Positions 43,637 through 54,125 of a stretch of DNA of 64,000 bases are shown piece by piece; the first letter of the stretch is position 1; every line of letters starts with the position of its first letter. The translations under genes were made by a program, and so were the position numbers. The stretch spans positions 5,270,001 to 5,334,000 of the forward strand of contig JAAXNY010000001.1 of assembly GCA_013420905.1 (NCBI GenBank). The letters run 5' to 3'. This stretch comes from Collybia mongolica. Lineage: Eukaryota; Basidiomycota; Agaricomycetes; Agaricales; Clitocybaceae. The notes under the pieces were generated by a model. It was not told the origin of the DNA. It ran no database searches and was given only the letters and a program-made list of their open reading frames with translations.

Positions 43637-44118
43637 ATGTCTCCTAACCTCTCTATCCTCCTCATTAACGGCCCAAACCTGAACCTTCTCGGGACGCGAG
43701 AACCAGGGATATACGGCACCGACACTCTCCCCAATGTCGTCGCGCGTACCAGGACCGCTGCAGAGAAGGAGGGCGCAACATTCGCGGACTTCCAGAGCAA
43801 CCACGAAGGCGCTATCGTTGACAGAATTCAGCAGGCGGGAGTCGAGGGCGTAGACGGAATTGTCATTAACCCTGGTCGGTATGGTCTATGTTGCTTCAAG
43901 TATATTAATTATTCTGACCATGACCGGCTTCCTCAGGCGCTTTTACCCACACGTCGGTCGCCATTAGAGACGCCCTGACTGGGACCGCAATCCCATTCAT
44001 TGAAGTCCACGTCTCAAACATCCATGCTAGAGAGGCATGGAGACATCACTCCTACTTCACCGATAAGGCTGTTGCTATCATTGCTGGGTTGGGTACTAAG
44101 GGATATGGTGAATATTAA
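43637..44118 (+). CDS. Catabolic 3-dehydroquinate dehydratase, type II (qa-2/QutE-like)
   Basis: Converts 3-dehydroquinate to 3-dehydroshikimate. Exons 43637-43874 and 43937-44118 sum to 420 nt, giving 139 residues, close to the usual 145-150 for type II enzymes. All family blocks are present: [20 protein letters not shown] (active-site Arg and Tyr), [34 protein letters not shown] (catalytic His) and [20 protein letters not shown]. Stand-alone type II dehydroquinase in fungi serves quinate breakdown, while the biosynthetic activity is in the pentafunctional AROM protein. It probably forms a soluble dodecamer in the cytosol. Confidence 0.97.
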
Positions 44119-44449
44119 TATACGACCCCATCTTTGTTCGTGAAATTGTATTAACTGACCTCCAAGATTATGCCATAAATTTTGTTATTACAAGCTTCAA
44201 GAAGAGGGTAGTAGTAGTTTAGTATATTGTGATTGTTATACGTATACATGTGTATAAACTATCTGTAACGAAGTCTTGTTCAAAGGGAACGCGTGCTTCG
44301 ATTCATGACTTTAATTACCTTCCTGAGTCCAGCCGCCTCATTTGCTAAAATTCAAGGCGAGGCGACGCCATCTGCTGGTCCGGATTGGACATGCGATAGT
44401 CTGAGGTCATTAAAACTATATGTAAATATTATGCAACAAGAATGAGATA

Positions 44450-45805
44450 TCATTTCCGATGTGCGGGGTCTTTCCCCGCTGCATGGTCCACCTCAGTACC
44501 AACTACAGCCACATCACCCATAGTTTCGCATATGTTCCGAGCGGGGAGGTCAACGTGTCCGAGGATTCTTTGGTCGCTTCCAACCTCGAGCGTCGGGTTT
44601 GAGGTATACCACATCCGCTGTTGGGCTAGACCTTGCTCGATCATGGCCTGTAGAGCGTTTTTATTACCAGGGAAGGTGATATGCGAATTTGAGGTTTACC
44701 TGCACGCCATCGATCCCATGCCAGCCATGAGCGATGGCTACTTGAAGCATTGGGGTAGATCGTGGCTTGTACTGCCAGAGGACAGTTAGCACGCATTTAA
44801 CAACGTAGACCGCTGGCCTTACCGCCATCTCCAGGAAGAGACGTTTGTCGAGTACAGGTAGGGTTTCCGACGTCTCAGTAGGTTTGTTGTATGGTATCGT
44901 GAGAACCGAAGATACAGTTGTATATACCATACGCTCCTCATGTGTGATCGGAGAAAAAGAGGCTGTAAAAAGTTCGAATGAGGTTGATAGCAGCAGCAGG
45001 AGAAAGCTCACGGATGGCGCCGACAACCATAAGGATCCTGACAGAATCTGGCTGGGCAAGGTGTTTCTCGACTTCATCTGGGTTTCTGAGATAGATCAAG
45101 GACCCCTTTTCAGTGAGGTGCGGTAGAGAGGCCTGAACAGCGCGAACTTCTTCAACATCACGATTGATTAGGAAGATGGGACTGAGCCCCAGAAGGGTGA
45201 GTGCGTGGGCCGCGGACCGCGTCGTTGCGCCACCCCCGATGACAAGACCAGCACCCCTGATAGCTGCAGGATAGGTCGCCTCGGAGGAGATGGTGAGTTT
45301 GGGGAATTGCATACGAACTGCTCGTAAGAGTGCATTCCGGACGCCGAGAACTGAGATGATGGAATTCGGCAGAGTTCGCTCTGACAAGAATTTGCAACAT
45401 ACTGTCTGTATTTTGGCCAACGAGTTTGTAGCCTGTGGGTGTAGGAACCTTGACAATCGTATTGCACGCCCCCGTAATTTTGCTTTCCGGCGAAATCTCG
45501 TCAAGGTATGAAAGCATATCGGTCTTGAGAGGCATCGTTACACTGTCATTGTTCAGTAAATCTTGGAATAGAAGCGGGAGGTGTACTCACGCCGATCCAC
45601 CAAAATCATCACTGGACAAAACTTTTAATAGATCTTCAGTCACTTTGCTGGACGACCAGAGTTCATAAGTGTTTAGTGCGCCTGCTCCCCATGCATTGAA
45701 ACAAGCGCCGTGTAGTGCCGGTGCAGCAGAGTGGGCGATGGGGTATCCAAACAAGTAAAACTTCTTGCCCACAGGCGGGGGGTTGGGCGGCAAGGATGGG
45801 GACAT
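44450..45805 (-). CDS. Quinate/shikimate dehydrogenase (AroE-like, qa-3/QutB-like)
   Basis: Oxidises quinate to 3-dehydroquinate and/or shikimate to 3-dehydroshikimate. Start at 45805: MSPSLPPNPPPVGKKFYLFG, then YPIAHSAAPALHGACFNAWG (substrate-binding block), VTMPLKTDML (catalytic Lys), ITGACNTIVKVP, VGQNTDILGVRNALLRAV (catalytic Asp; GQNTD and ILGVR are joined over an intron), GLVIGGGATTRSAAHALTLL (nucleotide loop) and FLINRDVEEV. The C-terminal part is SFSPITHEERMVYTTVSSVL, FLEMAYKPRSTPML and DGVQAMIEQGLAQQRMWYTS. INRD after the second strand suggests NAD rather than NADP. Five or so introns were inferred; the one opening at GAI-P and closing before SFSPI replaces a frame that would stop early. 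It is downstream of the dioxygenase gene in the same direction. Confidence 0.9.
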
Positions 45806-46126
45806 GATGATGAAGCTCGCATCGTTCCCAATCTAAAAGGTTTTATTTGGAAGGACGGGTTGCGCGCAACCGAGCGGAAGAAACATCTGCGATCTGGTCT
45901 GTCCAATAGGTCTCGTGATCGGAAAAAGTAGAATTACAAGTTACATAATGGATGGTCATGATATGGCAAGTTTCTGGGTTATCGTTGTCAAGACCTTGCA
46001 GCTTGCAGATGTGGTCGCATGGTCATAACCTGGGTATGTCATACCAAATCATAGGTTTATAGTGAGGACTCTGGAGGTGGTACATTTCTCGTTCTCATAA
46101 GTATACAACATGAACAAATAAACGGT

Positions 46127-47615
46127 TTACTGAGCAAACGCTGGCATGGTTACTTTCCTCACCTCTGCACATTCTTCCAGTGTGCCCAGGATAAAATCCT
46201 GTTTGAGAAGAAGATGGGGCTTTGCCTCTGCGAACCCACGGGACTTGGTCAATGATATATCGCTTACAAGTTCTGGCTCCTGTGTAGAGTAATGAGATTC
46301 AGTCAGAAAGGTCGGGACGATGCCACGTACAACGATCAGCGATGTTCGGACACCAAAAACGGCATCACTCGTTATGTAGGGGTCATTTTTAAGGTACAGT
46401 GCTGTAACAAGTTTTTCGAATCCGGGTGCCTGTAGAAAATACATAACCTGTGCAACAAGTGAAGGAAGCAGAACAAACCTTAATCATTATATGCAAATGC
46501 GCAGGCCTGAATACATGGCGTCCTAGTTTAGAAATCAAGCTACCAACTGTGCCGTCGCTCGGAATAGCATATGGGACAGGACTGGGATATAGATAATTAG
46601 CACATCGGAAAGTCGCAACCTTGCAACGGGGTTTGACATACACAACAGCGCGAAAGGAGTATGAACCATCATCGGCGGAATACAACCGGCCTCGACAATC
46701 TGGCTTTTCGCGAACAGTGTACTAAGGAAAGGGTTTAATAATAGAGTTAGAGTAGGTGCCATGAGGGCTCACCTGCGTGTCATATACACCAAATCCATCC
46801 GTCTCCCATGTATCAATGACAGCACCGGCGATTGGATTTCCTTTCGTGTCAAGAACACGTCCCTCGACGAACATATAGTCTCCTTTTCCTTCAGATGCTA
46901 TAGATTCACCATTCGCGACTACGCGAGCGTCGGTACCTGATTTGGAGACCAAACTAGAGCCATGACGTACTGTCATGTGCGTCTTCCGTGAAGAATGGGC
47001 CGAGAACGGTAGCTTCAGTTGCATTGGGTGGTTTGGCATTGTTTAAAGTGTCGATCAGGGTGGATACCCCAAGAACATCAGAAAGGAGAATGAATTCTAC
47101 GAAAGGTCGGTAAGGATCTATGACATGACACATAGAAGTACAGGCCATATACCTTGTCGGATGTCAGAACACATCTTTCCTGTTTCCGTTAAGAACTTAA
47201 TCGAAGCCCTGTAATAACCATAGTCAAAATTTTGGGTGGCTTGTCGGGGGTACTGGCGAGGCTTACATCCATTCATCCGATGTGATGGAGGTTTCTCGAA
47301 TAAAATCATGCAAGTGATTAGTCTGACGAATGCGATATAAATACCCATGTAGGGACAGAATAATCGACATGACCGACAAGGTTCTTGAATATGAACTTCA
47401 TCCTCTCGTCTGGGCCTGTGACATGCCCAAGTCAGAAAGTATAATGATGAAACAGAATTCACAGGGCTGGCCTACAATTCGAGTTTATGGCATGGACGTT
47501 GCTTGTGATTGACTCAGCCGACATATCCACAATCTTCGGCAGCTTCGAGAGGTCGATACCATGGCTTGCTGCGATCTTATTTGCCTTAAGAGCGGGTTCG
47601 TTGTGGATAGACATA
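46127..47615 (-). CDS. Intradiol ring-cleavage dioxygenase, hydroxyquinol 1,2-dioxygenase type
   Basis: A non-heme Fe(III) dioxygenase that probably opens hydroxyquinol to maleylacetate. The start is ATG 47615 (MSIHNEPALKANK); the frame is open further upstream but has no ATG. The N-terminal dimerisation domain shows HDFIRETSITSDEWM, SIKFLTETGKMCSDIRQEF and LLSDVLGVSTLIDTL. The catalytic part shows ATEATVLGPFF, IAGAVIDTWETDGFGVYDTQ (first Tyr ligand), VPYAIPSDGTVGSLI (second Tyr ligand) and GRHVFRPAHLHIMI (two His ligands). The ATE.TVLGPFF stretch and the N-terminal domain separate it from protocatechuate 3,4-dioxygenase and favour hydroxyquinol over catechol, as does maleylacetate reductase nearby. 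There are many short introns, not all fixed. The C-terminus after the last intron is poorly conserved. Confidence 0.87.
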
Positions 47616-48540
47616 GTTTCCAGTGGTATCACAAGATGGGGGAGTGGGGGGGGGGAAGACAAGTGCAGTAGTTCTGGGTCTTTATTCGAAGGCTGAGTGT
47701 GGGTGCCTCTGAGAGCTCATTGTAGTTCCGGCCATAGCTGAAAGTGGAGACGCCCATATTTGTCATCTACGTTGATCATCCCGTGATCAGTCGTCCCCAC
47801 CAAAGCGGATAGTTACAATCAGTGCGCGACATATAGAGTACTGGAACATCCACGACGATGTCAATCATTGTCTGAATTGATACGTCAGAACTCTTCATCT
47901 ACATCTATTTGTTAATAGATCATCAGGATGAATACTAATGGCCCTTGCACCTTGCAATCCACAACCTGGCTTCCGTCACCACCAGCTCTCAATAGCACAC
48001 CCGTCAGCTCTTTGATGTCCATTTAAGGGGAATTGGGAGGTTGTGGGGGGACACATTGTTGGGACTAACACCGTTTGGGAGGCCGTATTCTGCACTTGTC
48101 GCGGAGACAGGATAGGATGTAAGATCTCATTTATAGTTGATGGGTACTGGTACACGCTTTAACTGTGTGATCTGTCCAAAGTCAGTCCAGGCCGGTTGGT
48201 TGCGCGTATTCGTATAGGTCAACGGTGGCAAACAAGAAGTCGGATCGCCCATCCAATTCTTCCATGTCCTTCCATCTACCTTGGCCAAACGGGCCTCAAA
48301 ACGTCTTACACCTTACACCTGCTTATCAATGGCGCAGACGAGATTGTCCTGCCGGACACAAACTTAATCCTTGACAGACTTTTGGGCAATAGATGTCGCG
48401 ACCGAAATAATCGTTGTGTTATTCGTCATCATATAGGATATCATTTTTGAGATTCTGAAGAAAGATAAAGTCTGTTGAGTAGAGAGGCAATTAGTTCGAT
48501 ATATGAAGGGATGTAGGTTATAATATAAGCAAAGAAAAAA
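47616..48540. other. Gene-free stretch
   Basis: No supported gene. Contains the dioxygenase promoter, a C/G homopolymer at about 47647-47656 and, at the right, the start of the duplicated block. Confidence 0.5.
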
Positions 48541-49300
48541 TCAGGGATAAACATGATGTCGTCAACCAAGGAAACCCAAGTTAGACAATGTAGATAAAAT
48601 TTGAAGCATCATATGAGAGTATATTGAGAACTGAAAGTACTCACATGAACTATATTGGTTGTACTAGCTTCCAGATCGCTTGACTCGGAGTCATCAACAT
48701 CATAAGAAGAGGGGAAAAAAAAGAAAGAAAATCTAGGTGTTGTTTGGTACTATTTGGTCAAGAAGTCATGCCTCTAGGATGCTGAACCTGTCTAATGCCG
48801 AAATCATCATGAGGAAAATGAATTTAGTGTAGGAATGTACTCATTGACCTGACCACCCATGATTCGAAGTTTGCTACCTTGGATATCTCTGTTCGGTGGT
48901 TAAACTGCAACGCGAACCCACCTAGGAATATCATATCATCCCGCCATTCATCTACGGGGCTCACCTTCTCGTGTCATCTTTAGTGCTGGAATCTGGGGTC
49001 CTCGTGACTCGAAAGGCTCAGTTTCAGTAAAACCCTTTCTCCTATCCTCCTTCAACAGGTGAAGGAGGGCGAAGATTCAAAACAACTCTTCACAGTTAGC
49101 GTATATGTTTAGACCACCATACACGCACCTATGGACGCCATGGAACACTGTTATGATCGCGCAGAAGCTCGACTCCAAGAGTCTCATTGCGCTAGGAGAC
49201 CAACCATTGGCCTTGGGAGGCTATCGCACTGCATACATGCCCTTCAAACCATGTTCCTAACATCGTATGTTAGATCCGAGGTATTTCGCCCTTGATTTGT
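48541..49300 (+). pseudogene. Decayed copy of the 5' part of the maleylacetate reductase gene
   Basis: This stretch aligns by eye with about 51428-52290, the promoter and first exon of the intact gene. Shared islands include GTCGTCAACCAAGG and GACAATGTAGATAAAATTTG in the promoter part, AACTGCAACGCGAACC, CATTCATCTACGGGGCTCACC (for CCCTTCGTCTACAATGCCCTACC), CGTGTCATCTTT, CAACAGGTGAAGGAGGGCGA, CGCAGAAGCTCG, GCGCTAGGAG and GATCCGAGGTAT at the first exon border. The ATG of the intact gene reads ATC here, and several deletions break the frame. The likeness stops at the first intron, so only the 5' part was copied or survives. Confidence 0.72.
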
Positions 49301-50066
49301 ACTTGAACGACAACAGATGTCCACAGTGATGTCCCTCACGTCCGAACATGCACATAGAATGCTCTTCTACTTCAATGTAACTGTTACGGGATCAAAAAGG
49401 CTTAATGTCAGCTGTCACTGTCGCGATCCCTACCCTTGCGACATTTGCCACCCTTGTATTCTCTGTCACTGTCATTGGGACAAACATCGATTGGAGGGCC
49501 GTATACAAAGCCTCGTAATGGTGACGGGAAGTGGAAAGTCCTGACCGACCAGTGTTGCTAGCTTGCAGCTCGCTACCAATACCCGTGCATGTGTGGCGCA
49601 TAGTCAATGCAGTCTGCTTGGTTTCCCAGGAGCATATTCGCGCAAGTCACTAATGAATTTGCACCTCATCAAAGACGCCAGCGGTTCGTCAGGCCTTCAG
49701 GTCTCGTCCACATCCTCTCTATCGCCGCCCACGGCCCTTTTAAATGTAAAAGGAAATGTATCAGAAAACTTTCTAATGTCATGCAGTAACTCCATTTGCA
49801 ATCAGATTCTAAGTATCACTTTACCTCCCAGGTGAATTCGATCAAACCCAGATTTAGCTTGATCGTTTACCCGTATGTGCATAAACCCCTATCTGCGCAC
49901 GTACAATGGAACACATCTTTGTAATACGACAAGAAAACACTCGACCGTTCAACGATAGACAACAATGAAGATACGCATGTAGACAAAGCCTTTACAGAAA
50001 GGTAATATCTTGGTGGTTCTGTACTACACGACGTTACCAAAAAGTAAAAGTAAAAGGTTACACATA
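49301..50066. other. Gene-free stretch
   Basis: No supported gene. Open frames at 49317-49835 lack recognisable domains. Confidence 0.5.
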
Positions 50067-50726
50067 TCAGAAGATAGTGGCAGTGGTATTGGGAGCTGCA
50101 GTAGGATGGAAAATATATACAGGACGTTCAGGATCAGTATCAGTGGTATTAACCCAAGGATGGTTAACGTAAGTTTGTTGTTGATATGAACCCTCCGACT
50201 GGAGCGTTTGGTAAAGCTTCTTTTTTCCTTCCTGATCTACCCAATAGATACGGACAGTCTCAAATCGGTTGTTGAAGAATGTAACGTAGGTGGAGGCTCC
50301 ACCGTTAAGAGACCGAAGGCAAGGCACGGCTGCCATCTCGTTAATGGGAATCAGGTTTGTGCTATTGTTCCTGCCAGGGCGAGTTTGGTTGTCGATGATA
50401 GCCTTCTTCACGTTATCATCAGACAGGGGATGGAAAATGGCGAAAGCGGTGTCTGTGTAAACGATCCAAGGGTGGCCGACATGTCTGCTGGTCATACTGG
50501 GAGTTGGGGGCGAGTGTTTTGTATAGCTTTAGCTTCCCATCATAGTCAATCCAGTTGACCTTGACTTCAACGCTTAAACGGTTGATGAACGTGACAGTGG
50601 TGGACGAGCCGTCCTTGATAGATCGAAGGCAAGGCGCAAGACCTGCCGGGTTCGGGACAAGATGCTGTTAGGGTCTCACATAAGGAGGAAAAATCTAGAC
50701 AACACGGAAAAGATGCTTACAGCCAT
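50067..50726 (-). CDS. Double VHL-beta-domain protein with a frame break between the domains
   Basis: Exon 1 encodes only MA (ATG at 50726-50724), then an intron of about 60 bp, then HLVPNPAGLAPCLRSIKDGS. Domain 1 reads STTVTFINRLSVEVKVNWID and LKLYKTLAPNSQYDQQT; domain 2 reads LRSLNGGASTYVTFFNNRFE, VRIYWVDQEGKKKLYQTLQS and SYQQQTYVNHPWVNTTDTD, ending at 50067. LRS...G..T.VTF.NR...V..YW.D.EGK..LY.TL..G..Y.QQT is the von Hippel-Lindau beta domain pattern. At about 50479-50484 the frame changes: domain 1 ends QQT and the next residues GHPWIVYTDTAFAIFHP are in another frame, as if two bases were missing. This may be a real disabling mutation, a sequencing error or an undetected splice. VHL-beta domains bind partner proteins; the role here is unknown. 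Confidence 0.7.
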
Positions 50727-51917
50727 TGACGACGTTAGAGAAGTGTGTTGTGTATGGGAGAGCAGCTGGAACACTGAATTTTTAACGTCTTGCCTCGGCG
50801 TATTTATACAGGCTCAGAGTACCTTTCCTCGTGCCCTTCCTGTCTTCGTGGAATGATTGCGTAACCCAATTAAATTACTGTAGATATGGGTATCAGTATT
50901 CTGATGGTCGAGATGCGAGATAGAAATGGTTCATTACACATAAGTTGACTCCGCCCTTCTCAAAAGTAAGTACCCAAGCTTATACCAGGCAGTATTGTTC
51001 TACGTAGCGGTCTTGGCACGTATGGATCATTTGCAAGCTCGCCTTTCCTGCATAGAAATACGTAACTGCAGCTGTATAGTGCCTCCGTGATCTTGAAAAT
51101 TCCGCACGTCAGGTATTATGGCCGCCCAAACCTTCTCCCCAGAATCACTTCAAGACTTCTTGGGGACAACCGATGTTTTCGGACGACCTGAGCCATTACG
51201 TGTTCCAGAATAGCTTCCTGGTCTGCTCAAAGCTGTCAGTCACAAACCACAAGGGACGCAGTACATCCACTTCGTAAACTTTCAGTCGGCAAAGCGGAAT
51301 GTGCCGTTAACGAGAATGACATTAGTGTGTAATCTGTGACAAGTAGAGGTTCAATTGGAGGGAAGTATATCTGTGTAGCAGTTAGTTCGTTCATGGAAAA
51401 TGGAAAATAAGACGAGTCATCAGGGCAAGAAAAAATCAGAGATGAACATTGTGTCGTCAACCAAGGGAATCCAAGTTGGACAATGTAGATAAAATTTGCA
51501 ACATCATATAGGGCGGCTTGAAGTTTGGAAGCACTCACATGTACTACTTGTCGTTTCCTTCAGACTGCTTGGATCAATACGGACTCCAGAGAGAAACCAT
51601 GTAAACAAAAAAGAAAACATTTTATTTTGTAGTGCTTGGTTGAATGTCCGACCGATTTGCCGTTACACGGCACACCTCTGACCTACGCACATTCTGGGTT
51701 TCCACTGGGATAACTTGCAGGAAAGGCGCGCCAAAGCTCGTGAACGCTATTACTATCATGAAGTAACGAATGCAGCATAAGAATTCACACCCATTCACAC
51801 GACCCCCCACCGATCGAAGTCTGCTTTCAAATCAGAGCAGATTCGATTCGATATGTTCACGCTGTGGAATGGTCCAGGGCTAAATTGCGACACGAACCTT
51901 CCTCAGGACGTTTTATC
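50727..51917. other. Upstream region of maleylacetate reductase, partly duplicated
   Basis: No supported gene. The part from about 51428 onward is the partner of the decayed block at 48541-49300. Open frames at 51236-51810 have no domain. Confidence 0.55.
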
Positions 51918-53083
51918 ATGCAGCCCTTCGTCTACAATGCCCTACCTTCGCGGGTCATCTTTGGTAATGGAACACTTGATCAGGTGCCCCAGGAGATCAA
52001 GCGGCTCGGCTGCAGCAAAGCCCTTATTCTTACCACCCCTCAACAGGCGAAAGAGGGCGAGGAATTGAAGAAGCTCGTCGGGGATCTAGCAGTTGGCATA
52101 TACACTAATGCCACCATGCATACCCCTACGAATGTCACTGACGATGCTGTCGGGATCGCACAAAAGCTCGGCGCCGACTGTGTCGTCGCGTTAGGAGGAG
52201 GATCAACCACCGGGCTTGGAAAGGCCATTGCGCTTCGTACAGACCTCCCGCAAATCGTGATTCCAACCTCGTATGCGGGATCCGAGGTATGTCATACACA
52301 ATCCGCGCTTCACCAACAATTAAACTACTTTTACGCAGGCAACGCCGATCATTGGCCAGACAGAGAATGGTCAGAAGACGACGCAGAAGACCATGAAAGT
52401 CCTTCCCGAAGTTATCATCTACGATGTCTCCCTTACCCTTACCCTGCCCCCACAAATGACCATAACGTCCGGCCTGAATGCGATTGCCCATGCTGTCGAG
52501 GCACTGTACGCACAGGAGGCCAATCCTGTTATCGACCTCCTCGCACAAGAAGGCATCAAGAGCCTTGCGAAAGCTTTGCCGGTTGTGATACAGGGAAAGG
52601 ATCAGGACATTCTTCAAGCCAGAAGTGATGCATTGTACGGCGCCTGGGCTTGCGGGACGTGCTTGGGTGCTGTAGGAATGTCCCTGCACCACAAGCTATG
52701 TCATACACTCGGTTAGCCTCTTTTTCTTTTGCAATTGCTGCCAACTCCCCTACCATACAGGTGGAACATTCAACCTACCTCACGCAGAGACCCATACCAT
52801 TATCCTTCCCCATGCAATTGCATACAATGCGCCCTATGCGAAATCTGCCATCGCGAAAGTGGCATCGAGCCTGGGCGTTGAGAACGCTGCGCAGGCTGTA
52901 TATGACCTTGCTAAAGATCTTGGTGCACCTTACTCGCTGAAAGAAATCGGGATGAAGGAGGAAGATTTGGAGAAGGCGGCAGATATTGCTGCAAAAAGTC
53001 CTTATCCAAACCCTGCTCCGTTGGAGAGGGAGAAGTTGGTGAAATTACTCAGAGATGCATGGGCCGGAACCCGGCCAGAGTAG
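51918..53083 (+). CDS. Maleylacetate reductase
   Basis: Reduces maleylacetate to 3-oxoadipate with NAD(P)H. Exons 51918-52286, 52339-52711 and 52761-53083 sum to 1065 nt (354 residues), the usual size. It starts MQPFVYNALPSRVIFGNGTL, a typical iron-containing alcohol dehydrogenase/MAR start. Then DCVVALGGGSTTGLGKAIAL (nucleotide-binding GGGS), LPQIVIPTSYAGSEATPIIG, QTENGQKTTQKTMKVLPEVI, NAIAHAVEALYA, GMSLHHKLCHTLGGTFNLPH and ETHTIILPHAIAYNAPYA, with conserved His residues. It is cytosolic. Together with the intradiol dioxygenase it forms the lower hydroxyquinol pathway. A broken 5' copy lies at 48541-49300. Confidence 0.95.
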
Positions 53084-53205
53084 CTAGAATTACAGCACAT
53101 TGCAGGCTTCAGCACCGATTCGTTACGTCTCATCGAAATACACGTTAAGCTTCAAATTGATTTAGCATAAGTCGAGAACACAATCTCCACACATTTATCA
53201 CCTCA

Positions 53206-54125
53206 TTAGAGCCCAAAAAAACGACCAAAGAACCCCCTGGACTTCGCTGTGTCATGGACCTCGTCATCGAACATAACTTTGACCGAACCATTCCTGGCTT
53301 CAACAGCGACTTCGTCCCCGGTCCACGACTCTTGATCTTTCCACTCGGAAAAATCACCAATGAAACATCGATGAATTTTGTCGATATCGCTGAACGTCGT
53401 TGACTCTGTCGAGGCCTCAGCGGAAAATTTGACCGACCCATTCCACGTTTTTATCACGAGAAGGCCGCGGAATGAGCGAGGAAGGTGGATGTAGATCGCA
53501 CCATTAGATGCGAACACATTGAGATAGAAAGGCAGCCGTGGAGAATGGGGCGTATGCTGGTGGAGAAGGTATTTTAAGAAACTTGGCACCAGGCGCTGCG
53601 ATCAATCACATACCACTTTGGTAGTAATTCCACCGTTATAGCTCTTAGCATGAATGATAGCACGCTTGCGGTCGGGCGCCTTGACTTCCCTATTGGGATT
53701 GTGCTGGGCCAAAGTGACATCCGCAACGATTTCCCCATTTCTCGACTCGATGTTGAGATTCTTGCGACGGTCCTCAGTTTCTCCAGCCGGAAGTGGGGGT
53801 AACTGGGATGCAGGGATCATAAGCCCGGGATCAAGGACCCATCTGTCCTTGACAGAACCATTATTGCGTGAAATTGAGACAAAGTTGCTCGGTTTGATCC
53901 CTGGTTGGACCGCGACAGGGGGCGGAGGTGGTTGAACAATAGTCTGTGAGTGGGGACTGTAGCTCGGAGGCGGGTCATCCTGATATCGAATTAGGCCTCT
54001 TCTCGCACAAAGAACGCAGCTACAAATAGTCAAGCACTCACTGAATGGATGTCTACGACTTTGGGGGCGGCCTGCGCCTCGGCGCGTTTCGCGCTCTCGG
54101 CTTCGTCTGAGGGCACAATGATCAT
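53206..54125 (-). CDS. DUF7330-type hypothetical protein
   Basis: Three exons on the minus strand. The start at 54125 gives MIIVPSDEAESAKRAEAQ; the frame is open upstream to 54272, so a longer start is possible. After the first intron comes a Pro-rich stretch (DDPPPSYSPHSQ). The second part has alternating beta-strand repeats with NG turns: NIESRNGEIVADVTLAQHNP, IIHAKSYNGGITTKV, FYLNVFASNGAIYIHLPRSF, LLVIKTWNGSVKFS and VAVEARNGSVKVMF. The LPRSF.G.L.I.T.NGSV.FS block is typical of a basidiomycete family annotated as DUF7330. It has no signal peptide or membrane helix. Function is unknown. It is convergent with maleylacetate reductase; a link to the pathway is not implied. Confidence 0.8.

Noticed and set aside
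44938..45050. Truncated quinate dehydrogenase ending ...LIRTFYSLFFSDHT
   Set aside because: This frame reads through an intron (donor GTGAGC, acceptor TTTTTACAG); splicing gives the conserved SFSPITHEERMVYTT segment.
47616..47662. Longer N-terminus for the intradiol dioxygenase
   Set aside because: The frame is open but begins with TTG and runs through a C-rich homopolymer; ATG at 47613-47615 is the first plausible start.
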